A DNA stretch of 64,000 nucleotides from NCBI RefSeq assembly GCF_023380205.1, contig NZ_CP093361.1, forward strand, positions 1,178,001 to 1,242,000, in the 5' to 3' direction. The stretch is from Nicoliella spurrieriana. Lineage in GTDB: Bacteria > Bacillota > Bacilli > Lactobacillales > Lactobacillaceae. Each line of letters starts with the position of its first letter. Within the stretch, counting starts at the first letter, position 1. A program made the translations under genes and the position numbers. The notes under the pieces were generated by a model. That model made no database searches, was not told the origin of the DNA, and saw only the letters and a program-made list of their open reading frames with translations. Shown piece by piece: positions 1 through 8,973 of the stretch.

Positions 1-1
1 A

Positions 2-1276
2 CCTGAGGGGAAGCTATTAGAAATTCAAATTCGAACGGCAGAAATGCATCGGGTTGCTGAATATGGGGTAGCTGCCCACTGGGCTTACAAGGAAGGGATT
101 AAGAGCGAGGTTAAGAGTAGTAATGATAACACCAAGTTAAATTGGTTTAAAAAAATCATTGAACTGCAAGAGGACACCGATGATGCATCTGATTTTATGC
201 AAAGTGTTAAGGGCGAACTATTCGGCGATCACGTCTATGCATTCACTCCTAATGGGGATGTCTTAGAATTACCAAAGGGAGCAGGTCCATTAGACATGGC
301 CTATACGATCCATACCGATATTGGGAACCACACTACTGGTGCACGGGTTAATGGTAAAATTGTGCCCTTGGATTACCGAATTAAAAATAGTGATTTAGTT
401 GAAATTATGACGTCATCTGCCTCCACGGGACCGAGTCGCGATTGGATTAAATTGGTCTCAACTAGCAAAGCTCGGCATAAAATTAAGCAATACTTTCGAA
501 AACGTGATCATGATAAGATGGTGGAAACTGGTCGTGAAATGCTTGCATCTAACATCAAAGAAGCTGGCTTTAACGTCAATGAAGTTTTGAATGATGCTAA
601 TGTTACTAAGAGTGCTAAGCGCCTGGATTATAAGAATGCTGATGATCTATACGCAGCAGTTGGCTTTGGTGACCAACAGGTCAATACGGTTGCACATCGT
701 TTAACAAGCCACATTCGTGCGGCCCAGGAACTGCAAAGACAAGAAGCAGAGCAACGCGATATTTTAGAGGAACACCAAACGATTCAAAATGAAAAAAAGA
801 AAAATAAAAAGAAAACCACTTCAATCGATGGCATTGTAGTCGAGGGAGTTTCTAACCTGCTAGTGCGGCTAAGTCACTGTTGTTCTCCAATTCCAGGGGA
901 TGAAATCGTTGGTTACATTACGCAGGGAAATGGGATTTCAGTTCATCGAATTGATTGCCCGAACGTTAAGAAATCAATTGCCACTGGGCAACGACTAATT
1001 AACGTTCATTGGGATGACGAATTGAACCAGCGTGAGGAGTATGCCTCTTACTTAGAAATTGATGGTTATAATCGGAACGGATTATTGAATGATATTATTA
1101 AATCCATTAATGGTATTTCTAAACACCTTTCTTCGGTTCAGGGTAAAATTCATAACGAAAAGACGGTTACCGTTTCCGTTGAAATTGGGGTGAAAAATTT
1201 AAATCAACTCAATTTAATCATCGATCATATTAAGAATATTCCAGATGTATACGTGGTTAAAAGACCGTTTAAATAG
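2..1276 (+). CDS. rel: RelA/SpoT-family (p)ppGpp synthetase/hydrolase, C-terminal part (5' end outside window)
   Basis: The gene is cut by the window edge; the reading frame is open from base 2. The first visible residues are the end of the synthetase domain (EIQIRT, then AEYGVAAHWAYK). A TGS domain follows (DHVYAFTPNGDV), then a helical linker, a Cys/His-rich segment (HCCSPIPGD ... HRIDCPN) and a C-terminal ACT domain in the last 75 or so residues. In this family the enzyme makes and degrades the stringent-response alarmone, and TGS/ACT regions sense ribosome state. Whether hydrolase and synthetase sites are intact cannot be seen. dtd follows after 25 bases, the usual Firmicute rel-dtd order. 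Confidence 0.95.
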   Translation, partial: PEGKLLEIQIRTAEMHRVAEYGVAAHWAYKEGIKSEVKSSNDNTKLNWFKKIIELQEDTDDASDFMQSVKGELFGDHVYAFTPNGDVLELPKGAGPLDMAYTIHTDIGNHTTGARVNGKIVPLDYRIKNSDLVEIMTSSASTGPSRDWIKLVSTSKARHKIKQYFRKRDHDKMVETGREMLASNIKEAGFNVNEVLNDANVTKSAKRLDYKNADDLYAAVGFGDQQVNTVAHRLTSHIRAAQELQRQEAEQRDILEEHQTIQNEKKKNKKKTTSIDGIVVEGVSNLLVRLSHCCSPIPGDEIVGYITQGNGISVHRIDCPNVKKSIATGQRLINVHWDDELNQREEYASYLEIDGYNRNGLLNDIIKSINGISKHLSSVQGKIHNEKTVTVSVEIGVKNLNQLNLIIDHIKNIPDVYVVKRPFK

Positions 1277-1284
1277 TTTTTAAT

Positions 1285-1294
1285 GGGGGGGGGG
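1285..1294 (+). repeat. G10 homopolymer in the dtd ribosome-binding region
   Basis: Ten consecutive G residues lie between the rel stop and the dtd start, ending seven bases before the ATG. The run replaces a normal Shine-Dalgarno core, so any contiguous part of it could pair with the anti-SD. A change in run length would shift the spacing to the start codon. Confidence 0.85.
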
Positions 1295-1301
1295 CTTATT
1301 T

Positions 1302-1748
1302 ATGAGAGTGGTATTACAACGAGTAACTAATGGACAAGTTTCAATTGATGGTCAGTTGCGCGGAAAAATTGGCGTTGGGTTCGTTTTACTAGTCGGGGTC
1401 GCTGATTCTGATGGAGAAGCAGAAATTGAATACTTAGCAAATAAAATTGCTAAAATTCGGTTGTTTACCGATGATGCTGGAAAGATGAACCTAAACTTAG
1501 CAGCTGTAAATGGTGCAATTCTTTCGATTTCGCAATTTACTCTATATGCTAATACTGCAAAGGGCAATCGGCCTTCATTTATTGGAGCCGGGAAACCTGA
1601 CCATGCAAATCAAATTTATCAACAATTTAATGCCAAACTGGCTAGTTTAGGTTTTGATGTTCAAACCGGTGTGTTTGGTGCTGATATGCAAGTTGAATTG
1701 ACAAACGATGGCCCAGTAACAATTCAATTTGATACTGATAATAAGTAG
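1302..1748 (+). CDS. dtd: D-aminoacyl-tRNA deacylase
   Basis: 148 residues, the usual length for bacterial DTD. The enzyme hydrolyses D-amino acids (and glycine) mischarged on tRNA, in the cytoplasm. The family signatures are present: SQFTLYA at residues 77-83, NRPSF at 89-93 and the cross-subunit Gly-Pro motif in NDGPVT at 135-140. The gene sits directly behind rel, probably in one transcript. Its ribosome site is the unusual G10 run at 1285-1294. Confidence 0.95.
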   Translation: MRVVLQRVTNGQVSIDGQLRGKIGVGFVLLVGVADSDGEAEIEYLANKIAKIRLFTDDAGKMNLNLAAVNGAILSISQFTLYANTAKGNRPSFIGAGKPDHANQIYQQFNAKLASLGFDVQTGVFGADMQVELTNDGPVTIQFDTDNK

Positions 1749-1759
1749 GGGTGATTAAT

Positions 1760-2398
1760 TTGCGTAGTTTGTTTTGGGATTTCGATGGGACCCTTTTTAA
1801 TACTTATCCCATGATGGTAAGGGCATTTGATGAGACCCTCCAGTTACTAGGGATTGATGAAATTGAAATGGATGATCAAGCTTACTATGAGGAAATGCGC
1901 CGTCATTCTGCTGGTAGTGCAATTAGTCGGTTTGCTGCCGAATTCAATCTTTCTGAATCTGAAATTAGACCACCGTTTAAAAAACTTCAAGACCGGTTGG
2001 TAATGGATAGTCAACCATTTCCTGGAGCAATTGAAGTCTTAAAATGGAACGTCGCAAATGATGGACAAAATTTTTTGCTTACCCATCGTGATAGTTTATC
2101 GCTTTCTATTTTGGACCGGTTTAAAATAAAAGGGCTGTTTACTGATTTTATCACCAGTGAACAGTCCTTTCCCAGAAAACCCAATCCGGGGGCTTTAAAT
2201 TATTTAATTGATAAATATTCAATTAATCGTGACCATGCAGTAATGATTGGTGATCGAAAATTGGATATTGAGGCGGGACACAATGCCAATATTGATGGCT
2301 ACTTATTTGATCCAGATGGCATTATCCGTACTACCGGGAATCCCGAGGCTCGGGTGCCGTTGCTTACGGAATTGCTACCAGCATTAAAACGGCTCTAA
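1760..2398 (+). CDS. HAD-superfamily hydrolase, phosphoglycolate-phosphatase-like
   Basis: About 212 residues from a TTG start; AGGGGTG lies six bases upstream, so TTG fits better than the in-frame GTG at 1751. HAD motif I is at the N-terminus (WDFDGTLFN, nucleophile Asp7 and Asp9), motif II is the Thr of LLTHRD, motif III a Lys in FPRKPNPG, and motif IV is MIGDRKLDIEAG. A helical cap lies between motifs I and II, as in subclass IA. The substrate cannot be told from sequence. The 3' end overlaps the convergent kinase-like gene by 15 bases. Confidence 0.85.
   Translation: MRSLFWDFDGTLFNTYPMMVRAFDETLQLLGIDEIEMDDQAYYEEMRRHSAGSAISRFAAEFNLSESEIRPPFKKLQDRLVMDSQPFPGAIEVLKWNVANDGQNFLLTHRDSLSLSILDRFKIKGLFTDFITSEQSFPRKPNPGALNYLIDKYSINRDHAVMIGDRKLDIEAGHNANIDGYLFDPDGIIRTTGNPEARVPLLTELLPALKRL
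2132..2167 (-). terminator. Possible terminator of the kinase-like gene, inside the HAD coding sequence
   Basis: An imperfect 13-bp inverted repeat (2132-2144 with 2155-2167, two A-C mismatches on the minus strand) is followed on the minus strand by a T-rich stretch (TTTTATTTTAA). It is about 220 bases downstream of the kinase stop. Weak candidate. Confidence 0.3.
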
Positions 2399-3226
2399 GA
2401 CATTATCTAATGCTGGACCGTATGTTTCGCCAAATAATACTAAATGGACTAATAAGTAGTAACTACGATACCAACCAAGGCGTTTTTCAACGCCTTTTTT
2501 TAGTGGATAAATGGAATTATATCCTGAATAAAATTCCTGACTAAAACCACCAAAAACGGTGGTGACGGCAATATCGAATTCCCGGTTGCCAAAGAAAACA
2601 TCCGGATCGATTAAATATGGTTTGCCATTTGAAAAGGTAAAGTTACCAGACCATAAATCACCGTGTAATAAGCTTGGAGTTACTGGTTGGTTAGCATAAT
2701 ATTCGTTAATTTGCTCAATCATATTACTCATATGCTGACTGCGATTTTTATTCCAACGTTGCTTTTGTTTAGCTAGTTCGATTAATGGTTTTAACCGTTG
2801 TTCAACGTAAAATGTCTGCCATTTGGATTGCCATTGATTATGCTTAGGAATTTTGCCTACTGTAAAATCATGGTCAAGGCCAAATTGATCACGATGAATC
2901 TGGTGGACCCGTGCTAACATTTGACCTAATTCAAACTGACTACCACTGGATTGATCTAACCATTTTAAAATTAGATATCCATCACCGTTAATTTCACCAA
3001 ATGCGACTACCTCTGGCGTGTTTGCTGCTTGACTCAATAGCTTCAGTCCCTCGACCTCGTGGGCAAAGAACTGCTTACCGCGTCCTGGTTGCACCTTCAT
3101 AAAGTATTTATGGGTACCATCTGAAATAGCGTATGATTCATTGATATCACCACCACTGACGGGTTCAAAATGATTAATATTTGCAACTGGTAACTGGGCT
3201 AACCAGTCTGAAGTTAAATGATACAT
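2384..3226 (-). CDS. Fructosamine-kinase/APH-fold family protein
   Basis: 280 residues from an ATG preceded by AGGGAAG; an upstream in-frame ATG at 3259 lacks a good ribosome site. The fold is that of fructosamine-3-kinase (protein deglycation) and aminoglycoside phosphotransferases. Visible motifs are SGGDINESY (nucleotide loop), a Lys in YFMKVQ, the catalytic HGDLWSGN and the metal-binding IDPDVFFGNREFDIA. The C-terminus (YYLLVHLVLFG) is typical of the fructosamine kinase family. It is a single minus-strand gene whose tail overlaps the HAD gene. The physiological substrate is unknown. Confidence 0.85.
   Translation of the reverse strand: MYHLTSDWLAQLPVANINHFEPVSGGDINESYAISDGTHKYFMKVQPGRGKQFFAHEVEGLKLLSQAANTPEVVAFGEINGDGYLILKWLDQSSGSQFELGQMLARVHQIHRDQFGLDHDFTVGKIPKHNQWQSKWQTFYVEQRLKPLIELAKQKQRWNKNRSQHMSNMIEQINEYYANQPVTPSLLHGDLWSGNFTFSNGKPYLIDPDVFFGNREFDIAVTTVFGGFSQEFYSGYNSIYPLKKGVEKRLGWYRSYYLLVHLVLFGETYGPALDNVLEPF
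2477..2501 (+). terminator. Intrinsic terminator of the rel-dtd-HAD transcript, inside the kinase coding sequence
   Basis: A perfect 8-bp stem (AAGGCGTT / AACGCCTT) with a four-base loop runs straight into seven T on the + strand. It lies about 80 bases past the HAD stop codon, antisense to codons about 242-250 of the minus-strand kinase-like gene. Confidence 0.7.
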
Positions 3227-3292
3227 TGAACGCACTTCCCTTTTAAATGATGTGTTCATTATAACTGATTTGAAATTAGGGGGTAAATTATC

Positions 3293-3337
3293 TTGACTTT
3301 TTAGTTCAATTCGATTAATCTTAACTTGAATTATAAA
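3293..3337 (+). promoter_or_regulatory. Candidate promoter of the hisS-aspS leader
   Basis: TTGACT at 3293-3298 is a good -35. The best -10 candidates are TAATCT at 3316 (17-base spacer) or TATAAA at 3332, which would pair with a poorer -35. It lies just upstream of the T-box leader; which -10 is used is uncertain. Confidence 0.45.
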
Positions 3338-3344
3338 TTAGACC

Positions 3345-3541
3345 GATGAAAAAGAAGAGTACGTTTTCACAATCGTTAGAGAGTATCTGGTTGGTGTAAG
3401 GATATGTTTTTGAAAGCGGAAGGACACTTTTGAGGTTAATAGCTCCGGCTATTCGTCGCATGGACGTTACCTATTAGCAATAAAAAAGGTGGTACCGCGC
3501 TCTTGCGCCCTTGTCAAATTATTTTGGCAGGGGCTTTTTTT
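3345..3541 (+). promoter_or_regulatory. T-box riboswitch leader of hisS-aspS with overlapping Asp/His specifier codons
   Basis: The leader has the stem I terminal signature (TTGGTGTAAGG), a specifier region GGACAC at 3422-3427, the T-box sequence AAGGTGGTACCGCG at 3486-3499, and a 12-bp terminator stem (3507-3518 with 3523-3534) followed by seven T. Uncharged tRNA should stabilise the antiterminator and allow transcription of hisS. GAC (3423-3425) and CAC (3425-3427) share one C, matching Asp and His, the two synthetases encoded downstream. It fills most of the 348-base gap between the kinase and hisS. Confidence 0.93.
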
Positions 3542-3574
3542 ATTGGTCTAATTGATTATGTAGGAGGATTCCGT

Positions 3575-4867
3575 ATGAGATATCAAAAACCAAAGGGAAC
3601 TGCGGATATTTTACCGGGTGAATCGGAAAAATGGCAATTTGTTGAAGAAACGGCACGAATGTTATTTGCTGATTATCGCTATCGGGAAATTAGAACGCCA
3701 ATGTTTGAGAATTACGAAGTATTCTCCAGAACTTCAGGTGATACTTCAGATATCGTAACTAAGGAAATGTATGATTTTGATGATAAGGGCGATCGCCACA
3801 TTGCACTACGTCCTGAGGGGACTGCAGGGGTGGTTCGGGCATTTATCGAAAACAAGTTGTATGGCCCTGAACATCAAAAGCCGGTTAAGGTATTTTACAT
3901 GGGACCAATGTTTCGGTATGAACGGCCCCAATCAGGTCGACAACGGCAGTTCAATCAAATCGGGGTTGAAGCATTCGGCAGCGATGAACCTAGTTTGGAT
4001 GTTGAAGTAATTGCAATGGCAATGGATCTTTTAAAGCACTTTGGAATTAGTGATTTAAAAGTTGCATTGAATACACTGGGTGACACAGAAAGTCGTGATG
4101 CTTATCGCAAGGCATTGATTGATTATTTGGAACCACATTTTGATGAATTAAGTGCTGATTCTAAACAACGGTTGCATAAGAATCCTTTACGGGTGTTAGA
4201 TAGTAAGGATGCTAATGATCAAAAGATCGTTGCCGATGCTCCCCAGATTTTAGAATATTTAACTGATAATGCAAAAAAACATTTTGATCAAGTTAAAAGC
4301 CTCCTGGATAGTCTTGGAATTAAATACGAGGTTGATCCAGAAATTGTACGGGGACTAGATTACTATAACCACACTATCTTTGAAATCATGGCTAATTCTA
4401 AATCCCTGGGTAGTGGTTATACCACTATTTGTGCTGGTGGTCGGTACAATGGGTTAGTTGAGGAATTAGGTGGCCCTGAAGTTTCTGGAATTGGGTTTGG
4501 ACTAGGTGTCGAACGACTATTATTGTTGATGGAATCAGAAGGCGTTCAATTTCCAAACTTAAATCAATTAGATGCTTACGTAGTTGGAATTGGATCAGAC
4601 ACTGATGCTGCCTCACTACAAGTGGTTCAAGCGTTACGTGCAAATGGTTTTTCTGCGGATCGTGATTACTTAGCTAGAAAACCCAAGGCGCAGTTCAAGT
4701 CGGCTGATAAGTTAGGTGCAGATTATACGCTTACGATTGGAAACCAAGAATTAGCTGATCGAACGATTCACGTTAAGCAAATGCAGACTGGGACGGAAGA
4801 GACCGTTTCGATTGAAGATGTTAAAAATGATTTTGGTGCAGTGATTGATAAGCACTTTAATAAATAA
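3575..4867 (+). CDS. hisS: Histidyl-tRNA synthetase
   Basis: 430 residues, a normal bacterial length. It charges tRNA-His in the cytoplasm. The class II core is visible: motif 2 ([16 protein letters not shown]), the HisRS signature RGLDYYNHT and motif 3 ([11 protein letters not shown]), followed by an anticodon-binding C-terminal domain. I chose ATG 3575 because AGGAGG sits at 3562-3567 and the product starts [15 protein letters not shown] as in the family; the frame stays open to 3503 only because it runs through the T-box terminator. First gene of the two-gene hisS-aspS operon. Confidence 0.97.
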   Translation: MRYQKPKGTADILPGESEKWQFVEETARMLFADYRYREIRTPMFENYEVFSRTSGDTSDIVTKEMYDFDDKGDRHIALRPEGTAGVVRAFIENKLYGPEHQKPVKVFYMGPMFRYERPQSGRQRQFNQIGVEAFGSDEPSLDVEVIAMAMDLLKHFGISDLKVALNTLGDTESRDAYRKALIDYLEPHFDELSADSKQRLHKNPLRVLDSKDANDQKIVADAPQILEYLTDNAKKHFDQVKSLLDSLGIKYEVDPEIVRGLDYYNHTIFEIMANSKSLGSGYTTICAGGRYNGLVEELGGPEVSGIGFGLGVERLLLLMESEGVQFPNLNQLDAYVVGIGSDTDAASLQVVQALRANGFSADRDYLARKPKAQFKSADKLGADYTLTIGNQELADRTIHVKQMQTGTEETVSIEDVKNDFGAVIDKHFNK

Positions 4868-4885
4868 ATTGGGATGGTGGAATAA

Positions 4886-6682
4886 ATGAAGAACAGAACT
4901 ACTTATGCTGGGTTAGTAAATGAAGATTTACTAGGCCAAAAGGTAATTTTAGATGGATGGGTTCAAAAACGACGGGACCTTGGAAAACTAATTTTTATTG
5001 ATTTAAGAGACCGTGAAGGAATCGTTCAATTAGTGTTTAGTGAAGATAATAGCAAGGAAGCGTTAGCTGTTGCTGAAGATTTAAGAAGCGAATACGTAAT
5101 CCAAGTAGAGGGAACCGTAGTTGCTCGGTCCGAAAATGAAATTAATCCTGATATGAAGACTGGAAAGGTTGAAGTAGAAGTTAATAACGTTACTTTATTC
5201 AACAAGGCTAAGACCCCTCCATTTTACATTCAAGATGACATTAATGTTTCTGAAGAATTAAAATTAAAGTATCGTTACTTAGACCTTAGAAGACCGGAAA
5301 TGTTAAAGGGATTAAAGGTTCGAAACCGAATCTTACAGTCAGTTCACAGTTACTTTGATAGCCAAGGTTTCTTAGACATTGAAACTCCAGACCTTACAAT
5401 TTCAACTCCTGAAGGGGCACGTGATTATTTGGTTCCATCGCGGGTTCATAAGGGTGGTTTCTATGCTTTACCACAATCACCACAGTTATTCAAACAACTG
5501 CTGATGGGCGCTGGACTAGACAAGTACTATCAAATTGCACGGTGTTTCCGTGATGAAGACCTTCGGGGAGATCGTCAGCCTGAATTTACCCAAATTGATA
5601 TGGAAACCTCATTTAAATCCGCTGAGGAAATTCAAGACATTACTGAAGGCTTAATTAAGAAGGTAATGAAGGATACTTTAGACATTGATGTTAAAACTCC
5701 ATTTAAACGAATCACTTGGCAAGAATCAATGGATCGCTTTGGAACCGACCAACCAGATGTTCGATTTGGAATGGAATTAAAGGATGTTTCAAGCGTAGTT
5801 AAAGATTCTGAATTTAAGGTCTTTGCAAATGCGGTTGCTGATGGTGATCAAGTTAAAGCAATTGCTGTTCCCGGTGGTGCTGATGCATATTCTAGAAAGG
5901 ATATTGATAAATACACTGACTATGTCAAGCGATTTGGCGCTCAGGGGTTAGCATGGCTCAAGGTTACCGATGATGGATTTAGTGGGCCAATTGCTAAGTT
6001 CTTTAAGGATGATGGAATCTTTAAACAATTATTGGATGCCACTGGTGCAAAGAGCGGTGATTTGCTATTATTCGCAGCCGATCGGAGTAAGGTAGTTGCT
6101 GATACGTTGGGTTACCTAAGAACAGCGATTGCTGAGGAACAAAACATGATTCCAAGGGATGTCTTTGATTACCTTTGGGTGGTTGATTGGCCACTATTCG
6201 AATATGATGAAGGAATTGGTCGTTGGGTTCCTGCCCATCATCCATTTACCATGCCAAATGAGGGCGACGAACACTATTTGGATGAGGGTGAAGATCCACA
6301 CAAAGCACATGCACAAAGTTACGATATTATCCTAAATGGTTTGGAATTAGGTGGGGGTTCAATTCGGATTCACACCCGTGAGTTACAATTGAAGATGCTA
6401 CGTGCATTAGGCTTTAGTGAAGAACGGGCTCAAGCCCGGTTCGGGTACTTCTTAGATGCCTTAGAATATGGTTTCCCACCTCATGGTGGATTGGCAATCG
6501 GGTTGGACCGGTTTACTAGATTATTGGCTCAACGTGGTAACATCCGTGATGTAATTGCGTTCCCTAAGAACTCTAAGGCGGTTGAACCAATGACGGGGGC
6601 TCCTGCTGAAGTTGCACCTAAGCAATTACTGGACTTAGGAATTGAAGTTACTGAAAATGACAATGATCATTCAAAAGATTAA
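4886..6682 (+). CDS. aspS: Aspartyl-tRNA synthetase (bacterial type)
   Basis: 598 residues, the bacterial AspRS length that includes the GAD insertion domain. Order: OB-fold anticodon domain at about 1-105 ([22 protein letters not shown]), class II motif 1 near LDIETPDLT, flipping loop around [14 protein letters not shown], motif 2 ([17 protein letters not shown]), GAD insertion roughly 280-420, and motif 3 ([12 protein letters not shown]). It charges tRNA-Asp. It starts 18 bases after hisS and shares its T-box. Confidence 0.97.
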   Translation: MKNRTTYAGLVNEDLLGQKVILDGWVQKRRDLGKLIFIDLRDREGIVQLVFSEDNSKEALAVAEDLRSEYVIQVEGTVVARSENEINPDMKTGKVEVEVNNVTLFNKAKTPPFYIQDDINVSEELKLKYRYLDLRRPEMLKGLKVRNRILQSVHSYFDSQGFLDIETPDLTISTPEGARDYLVPSRVHKGGFYALPQSPQLFKQLLMGAGLDKYYQIARCFRDEDLRGDRQPEFTQIDMETSFKSAEEIQDITEGLIKKVMKDTLDIDVKTPFKRITWQESMDRFGTDQPDVRFGMELKDVSSVVKDSEFKVFANAVADGDQVKAIAVPGGADAYSRKDIDKYTDYVKRFGAQGLAWLKVTDDGFSGPIAKFFKDDGIFKQLLDATGAKSGDLLLFAADRSKVVADTLGYLRTAIAEEQNMIPRDVFDYLWVVDWPLFEYDEGIGRWVPAHHPFTMPNEGDEHYLDEGEDPHKAHAQSYDIILNGLELGGGSIRIHTRELQLKMLRALGFSEERAQARFGYFLDALEYGFPPHGGLAIGLDRFTRLLAQRGNIRDVIAFPKNSKAVEPMTGAPAEVAPKQLLDLGIEVTENDNDHSKD

Positions 6683-6701
6683 TTAATAATTTCACTTATG
6701 A

Positions 6702-6730
6702 GGGGAGAATCTTTGATTCTTCCCTTTTTT
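6702..6730 (+). terminator. Terminator after aspS
   Basis: GGGGAGAATC and GATTCTTCCC form a 10-bp stem with a three-base loop (one G-T pair), followed by six T. Confidence 0.8.
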
Positions 6731-6752
6731 GGGTTTTAAATCTAATTTTTGG

Positions 6753-6761
6753 TGTTATACT
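6753..6761 (+). promoter_or_regulatory. Extended -10 promoter upstream of the YitT-like gene
   Basis: TGT-TATACT is an extended -10; TTTTTGG just upstream is a poor -35. It lies 37 bases before the chosen ATG. Confidence 0.45.
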
Positions 6762-6797
6762 TATTTCATGATTTTTTTTCAAAGGGGTAATTTAAGA

Positions 6798-7676
6798 ATG
6801 GATGATGTACGACAGCTGTTTGAAAGGCACGAGTATTTAGCCAAAGCATCAATGGCGTTTTGTTATGCAATTACTGTTTCCGTCGCAATGAACTTTTTTT
6901 GGACACCAGGCCACATTTATTCATCAGGTTATACAGGGATTTCTCAATTAATTGATACAATGTCAAGTCGGTATTTGCCGTTTACGATTCCTACGGCAAT
7001 CGGATTATTCTTGTTAAATATCCCTACATTTATTCTTGCTTGGAAGCAAATTGGTCATCAATTTACTGTTTTTACAGTAATTGCTGTTTTTTTAGCCAGT
7101 TTTATGATTAAAACCCTTCAACCAGTATATTTAACCAAGGATCCGATTATTTGTGCGATTTTTGGTGGGGTTGTGAATGGATTTGGGACCGGACTTTCGT
7201 TGAAGAATGGGATTTCCACTGGTGGTTTGGATATCTTAGGAATTGTGATTCGGCGTAAAACTGGTCGCACGATTGGAAATGTAAATATTTTATTCAATGT
7301 TTTTATCGTGATTGCTGCTGGATTAGCATATGGTTGGCCCTATGCCTTTTACTCTGCAATTGGACTGGTCGTTAATGCAAAGGTGATTGATTTAACTTAC
7401 ACTAGGCAGCAACTGTTGCAAGTAATGATTGTAACTGAACGTCCTAAGAGTGTTACTGATAGTGTTCAAAACCATTTACGACGTGGAATTACCATTATTC
7501 ACGGAGCAGAGGGTGCTTATAATCATGCTAAAAAAACAGTATTATTTACAGTTGTTTCACGTTATGAAATGGGTGAATTTGAGGAAGCAATGAATGAATC
7601 TGATCCAGATGCGTTTACCACCATTTCACCAATTACTAAAATTATTGGCCGGTTCTGGGAACCGAAGGTTAAATAA
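6798..7676 (+). CDS. YitT-family (DUF161/DUF2179) membrane protein
   Basis: 292 residues from ATG 6798, preceded by AAAGGGG; the open frame extends further upstream but without a ribosome site. About five hydrophobic membrane segments occupy the first 200 residues, including the family pattern NGFGTGLSLKNGISTGGLDILG, here split over a loop. A soluble DUF2179 domain of about 90 residues closes the protein (TIIHGAEGAYNHAKKTVLFTVV region). The family is widespread in Firmicutes with no agreed transport substrate. It has its own promoter and terminator, so it looks monocistronic. Confidence 0.85.
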   Translation: MDDVRQLFERHEYLAKASMAFCYAITVSVAMNFFWTPGHIYSSGYTGISQLIDTMSSRYLPFTIPTAIGLFLLNIPTFILAWKQIGHQFTVFTVIAVFLASFMIKTLQPVYLTKDPIICAIFGGVVNGFGTGLSLKNGISTGGLDILGIVIRRKTGRTIGNVNILFNVFIVIAAGLAYGWPYAFYSAIGLVVNAKVIDLTYTRQQLLQVMIVTERPKSVTDSVQNHLRRGITIIHGAEGAYNHAKKTVLFTVVSRYEMGEFEEAMNESDPDAFTTISPITKIIGRFWEPKVK

Positions 7677-7736
7677 TCACATTAAAATTGTAAATTTTGA
7701 TTTTCCTTTAATTTTAATGTTTGTTAAATTGAATTA

Positions 7737-7745
7737 TGTTATAAT
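7737..7745 (+). promoter_or_regulatory. Extended -10 promoter of the teichoic-acid cluster
   Basis: TGT-TATAAT, a consensus extended -10, lies 58 bases upstream of the TagB-like start. No good -35 is seen at 16-18 bases. Confidence 0.6.
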
Positions 7746-7802
7746 ATCCACTTGTATTTGCTAAGGATTCTATTAATTTAAGGGAATGATGGTGACGTTG
7801 TT

Positions 7803-8948
7803 GTGAAGGGAATCTATTTATGGCTGATTCGGGTAGTTTCATTATGTTTTTATTTTAAAAAGAAAGATAAAGTTGTTTACATAATGAGTTTTGAAAATAA
7901 CCTGCGTTTAATTAAACGGATGGCGTCTTCAATGCCTAGTGGTCAATCATTGATTGTATTTTACGAACCAGATACTGAGGCTAGTGCGACCGATTTGGCT
8001 GCATTTGGGGTTAGTACCTATCAATTTCAAGATGGGCTTTCGTTTGTGTTTAAATCACTTCCCATTATCATGGGAGCTCGACTGATATTTTGTGATAATT
8101 ACTATGCCTTTTTGGGCGGATTGATTCATTCTGCTAAAATGCGGGTAATTCAATTATGGCATGCTAATGGGGCCATTAAAAAATTTGGTTGGGAGGATTC
8201 ACAGACCAAACAGCGTAGTAAGTCTGATCAAAAACGGTTTCAATTAGTTTATAATCAATTTGATGAGTACGTCGTTGCTTCTAAAACGATGGGAACGGTT
8301 TTTAAAAATAGCTACCACGTTCCATTTGACCGCATGCAACTACTTGGTTATCCTCGTTCTGATCGGTTTTTTAAGGATGATTGGTTAGCGCACGCTCGTG
8401 ATCGGGTATATGCAGTTGCTCCTGAATTGCGTGATAAGCGGGTCATTTTGTACGCACCGACTTATCGTGACGGAATAGAGTTTAATCCGCCAGCTGATTT
8501 GGCAGAAGCAATCACTGCTGATGCGCAAGCTGAAGTAGTGGTTAAACTCCATCCGTTATTGAAAAATCAAGAAGCAGTAATTGCTGATCAAAACATTCAA
8601 TCGGGAAATAGTAAAATTCATTTTTATAATCAATTATCAACTGCCGATCTACTTTCGGTGACCGATACGTTAATTACGGATTATTCTTCAGTTGCATTTG
8701 ATTTTACCCTGTTACCCAATGCCCATTCGATGTTGTTTTTTATGTTTGATTTGAAGGAATACCAACAAAAGCCTGGGATTCAATCGGATCTATTAAACTG
8801 GTTACCAAGTCAGCCCATTTTAAAAACAGCTGATTTAGCAGTCGCAATTAAAAAAAACCAACGCACTGATTTTACTAAATTTAACCAGCATTGGAATACT
8901 TACAATGATGGCTTTGCTACTAAGCGGGTCATTGATCGATACATTTAG
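7803..8948 (+). CDS. CDP-glycerol glycerophosphotransferase, TagB/TarB-like
   Basis: 381 residues, GTG start. This family transfers glycerol phosphate from CDP-glycerol during teichoic acid synthesis at the inner face of the membrane. The N-terminus is hydrophobic/basic and likely membrane-associated. Family signatures are present: LWHANGAIKKFG (catalytic His region), GYPRSDRFF, ILYAPTYRD, KLHP and TDYSSVAFDF. Length and the WHxxGAIKKFG form resemble the TagB/TarB primase more than the polymerase. It leads a three-gene run with a TagG-like permease and a second transferase. Confidence 0.85.
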   Translation: MKGIYLWLIRVVSLCFYFKKKDKVVYIMSFENNLRLIKRMASSMPSGQSLIVFYEPDTEASATDLAAFGVSTYQFQDGLSFVFKSLPIIMGARLIFCDNYYAFLGGLIHSAKMRVIQLWHANGAIKKFGWEDSQTKQRSKSDQKRFQLVYNQFDEYVVASKTMGTVFKNSYHVPFDRMQLLGYPRSDRFFKDDWLAHARDRVYAVAPELRDKRVILYAPTYRDGIEFNPPADLAEAITADAQAEVVVKLHPLLKNQEAVIADQNIQSGNSKIHFYNQLSTADLLSVTDTLITDYSSVAFDFTLLPNAHSMLFFMFDLKEYQQKPGIQSDLLNWLPSQPILKTADLAVAIKKNQRTDFTKFNQHWNTYNDGFATKRVIDRYI

Positions 8949-8973
8949 AATTAGATAAGGAAGTGTCAACGAC

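Noticed and set aside
3503-3574. Longer N-terminus for HisS
   Set aside because: It would run through the T-box terminator and has no ribosome site; ATG 3575 has AGGAGG and the family N-terminus.
7679-7720. Inverted repeat after the YitT-like gene as a terminator
   Set aside because: An 11-bp stem of only A-T rich pairs with a 20-base loop and no proper T run; too weak to list.
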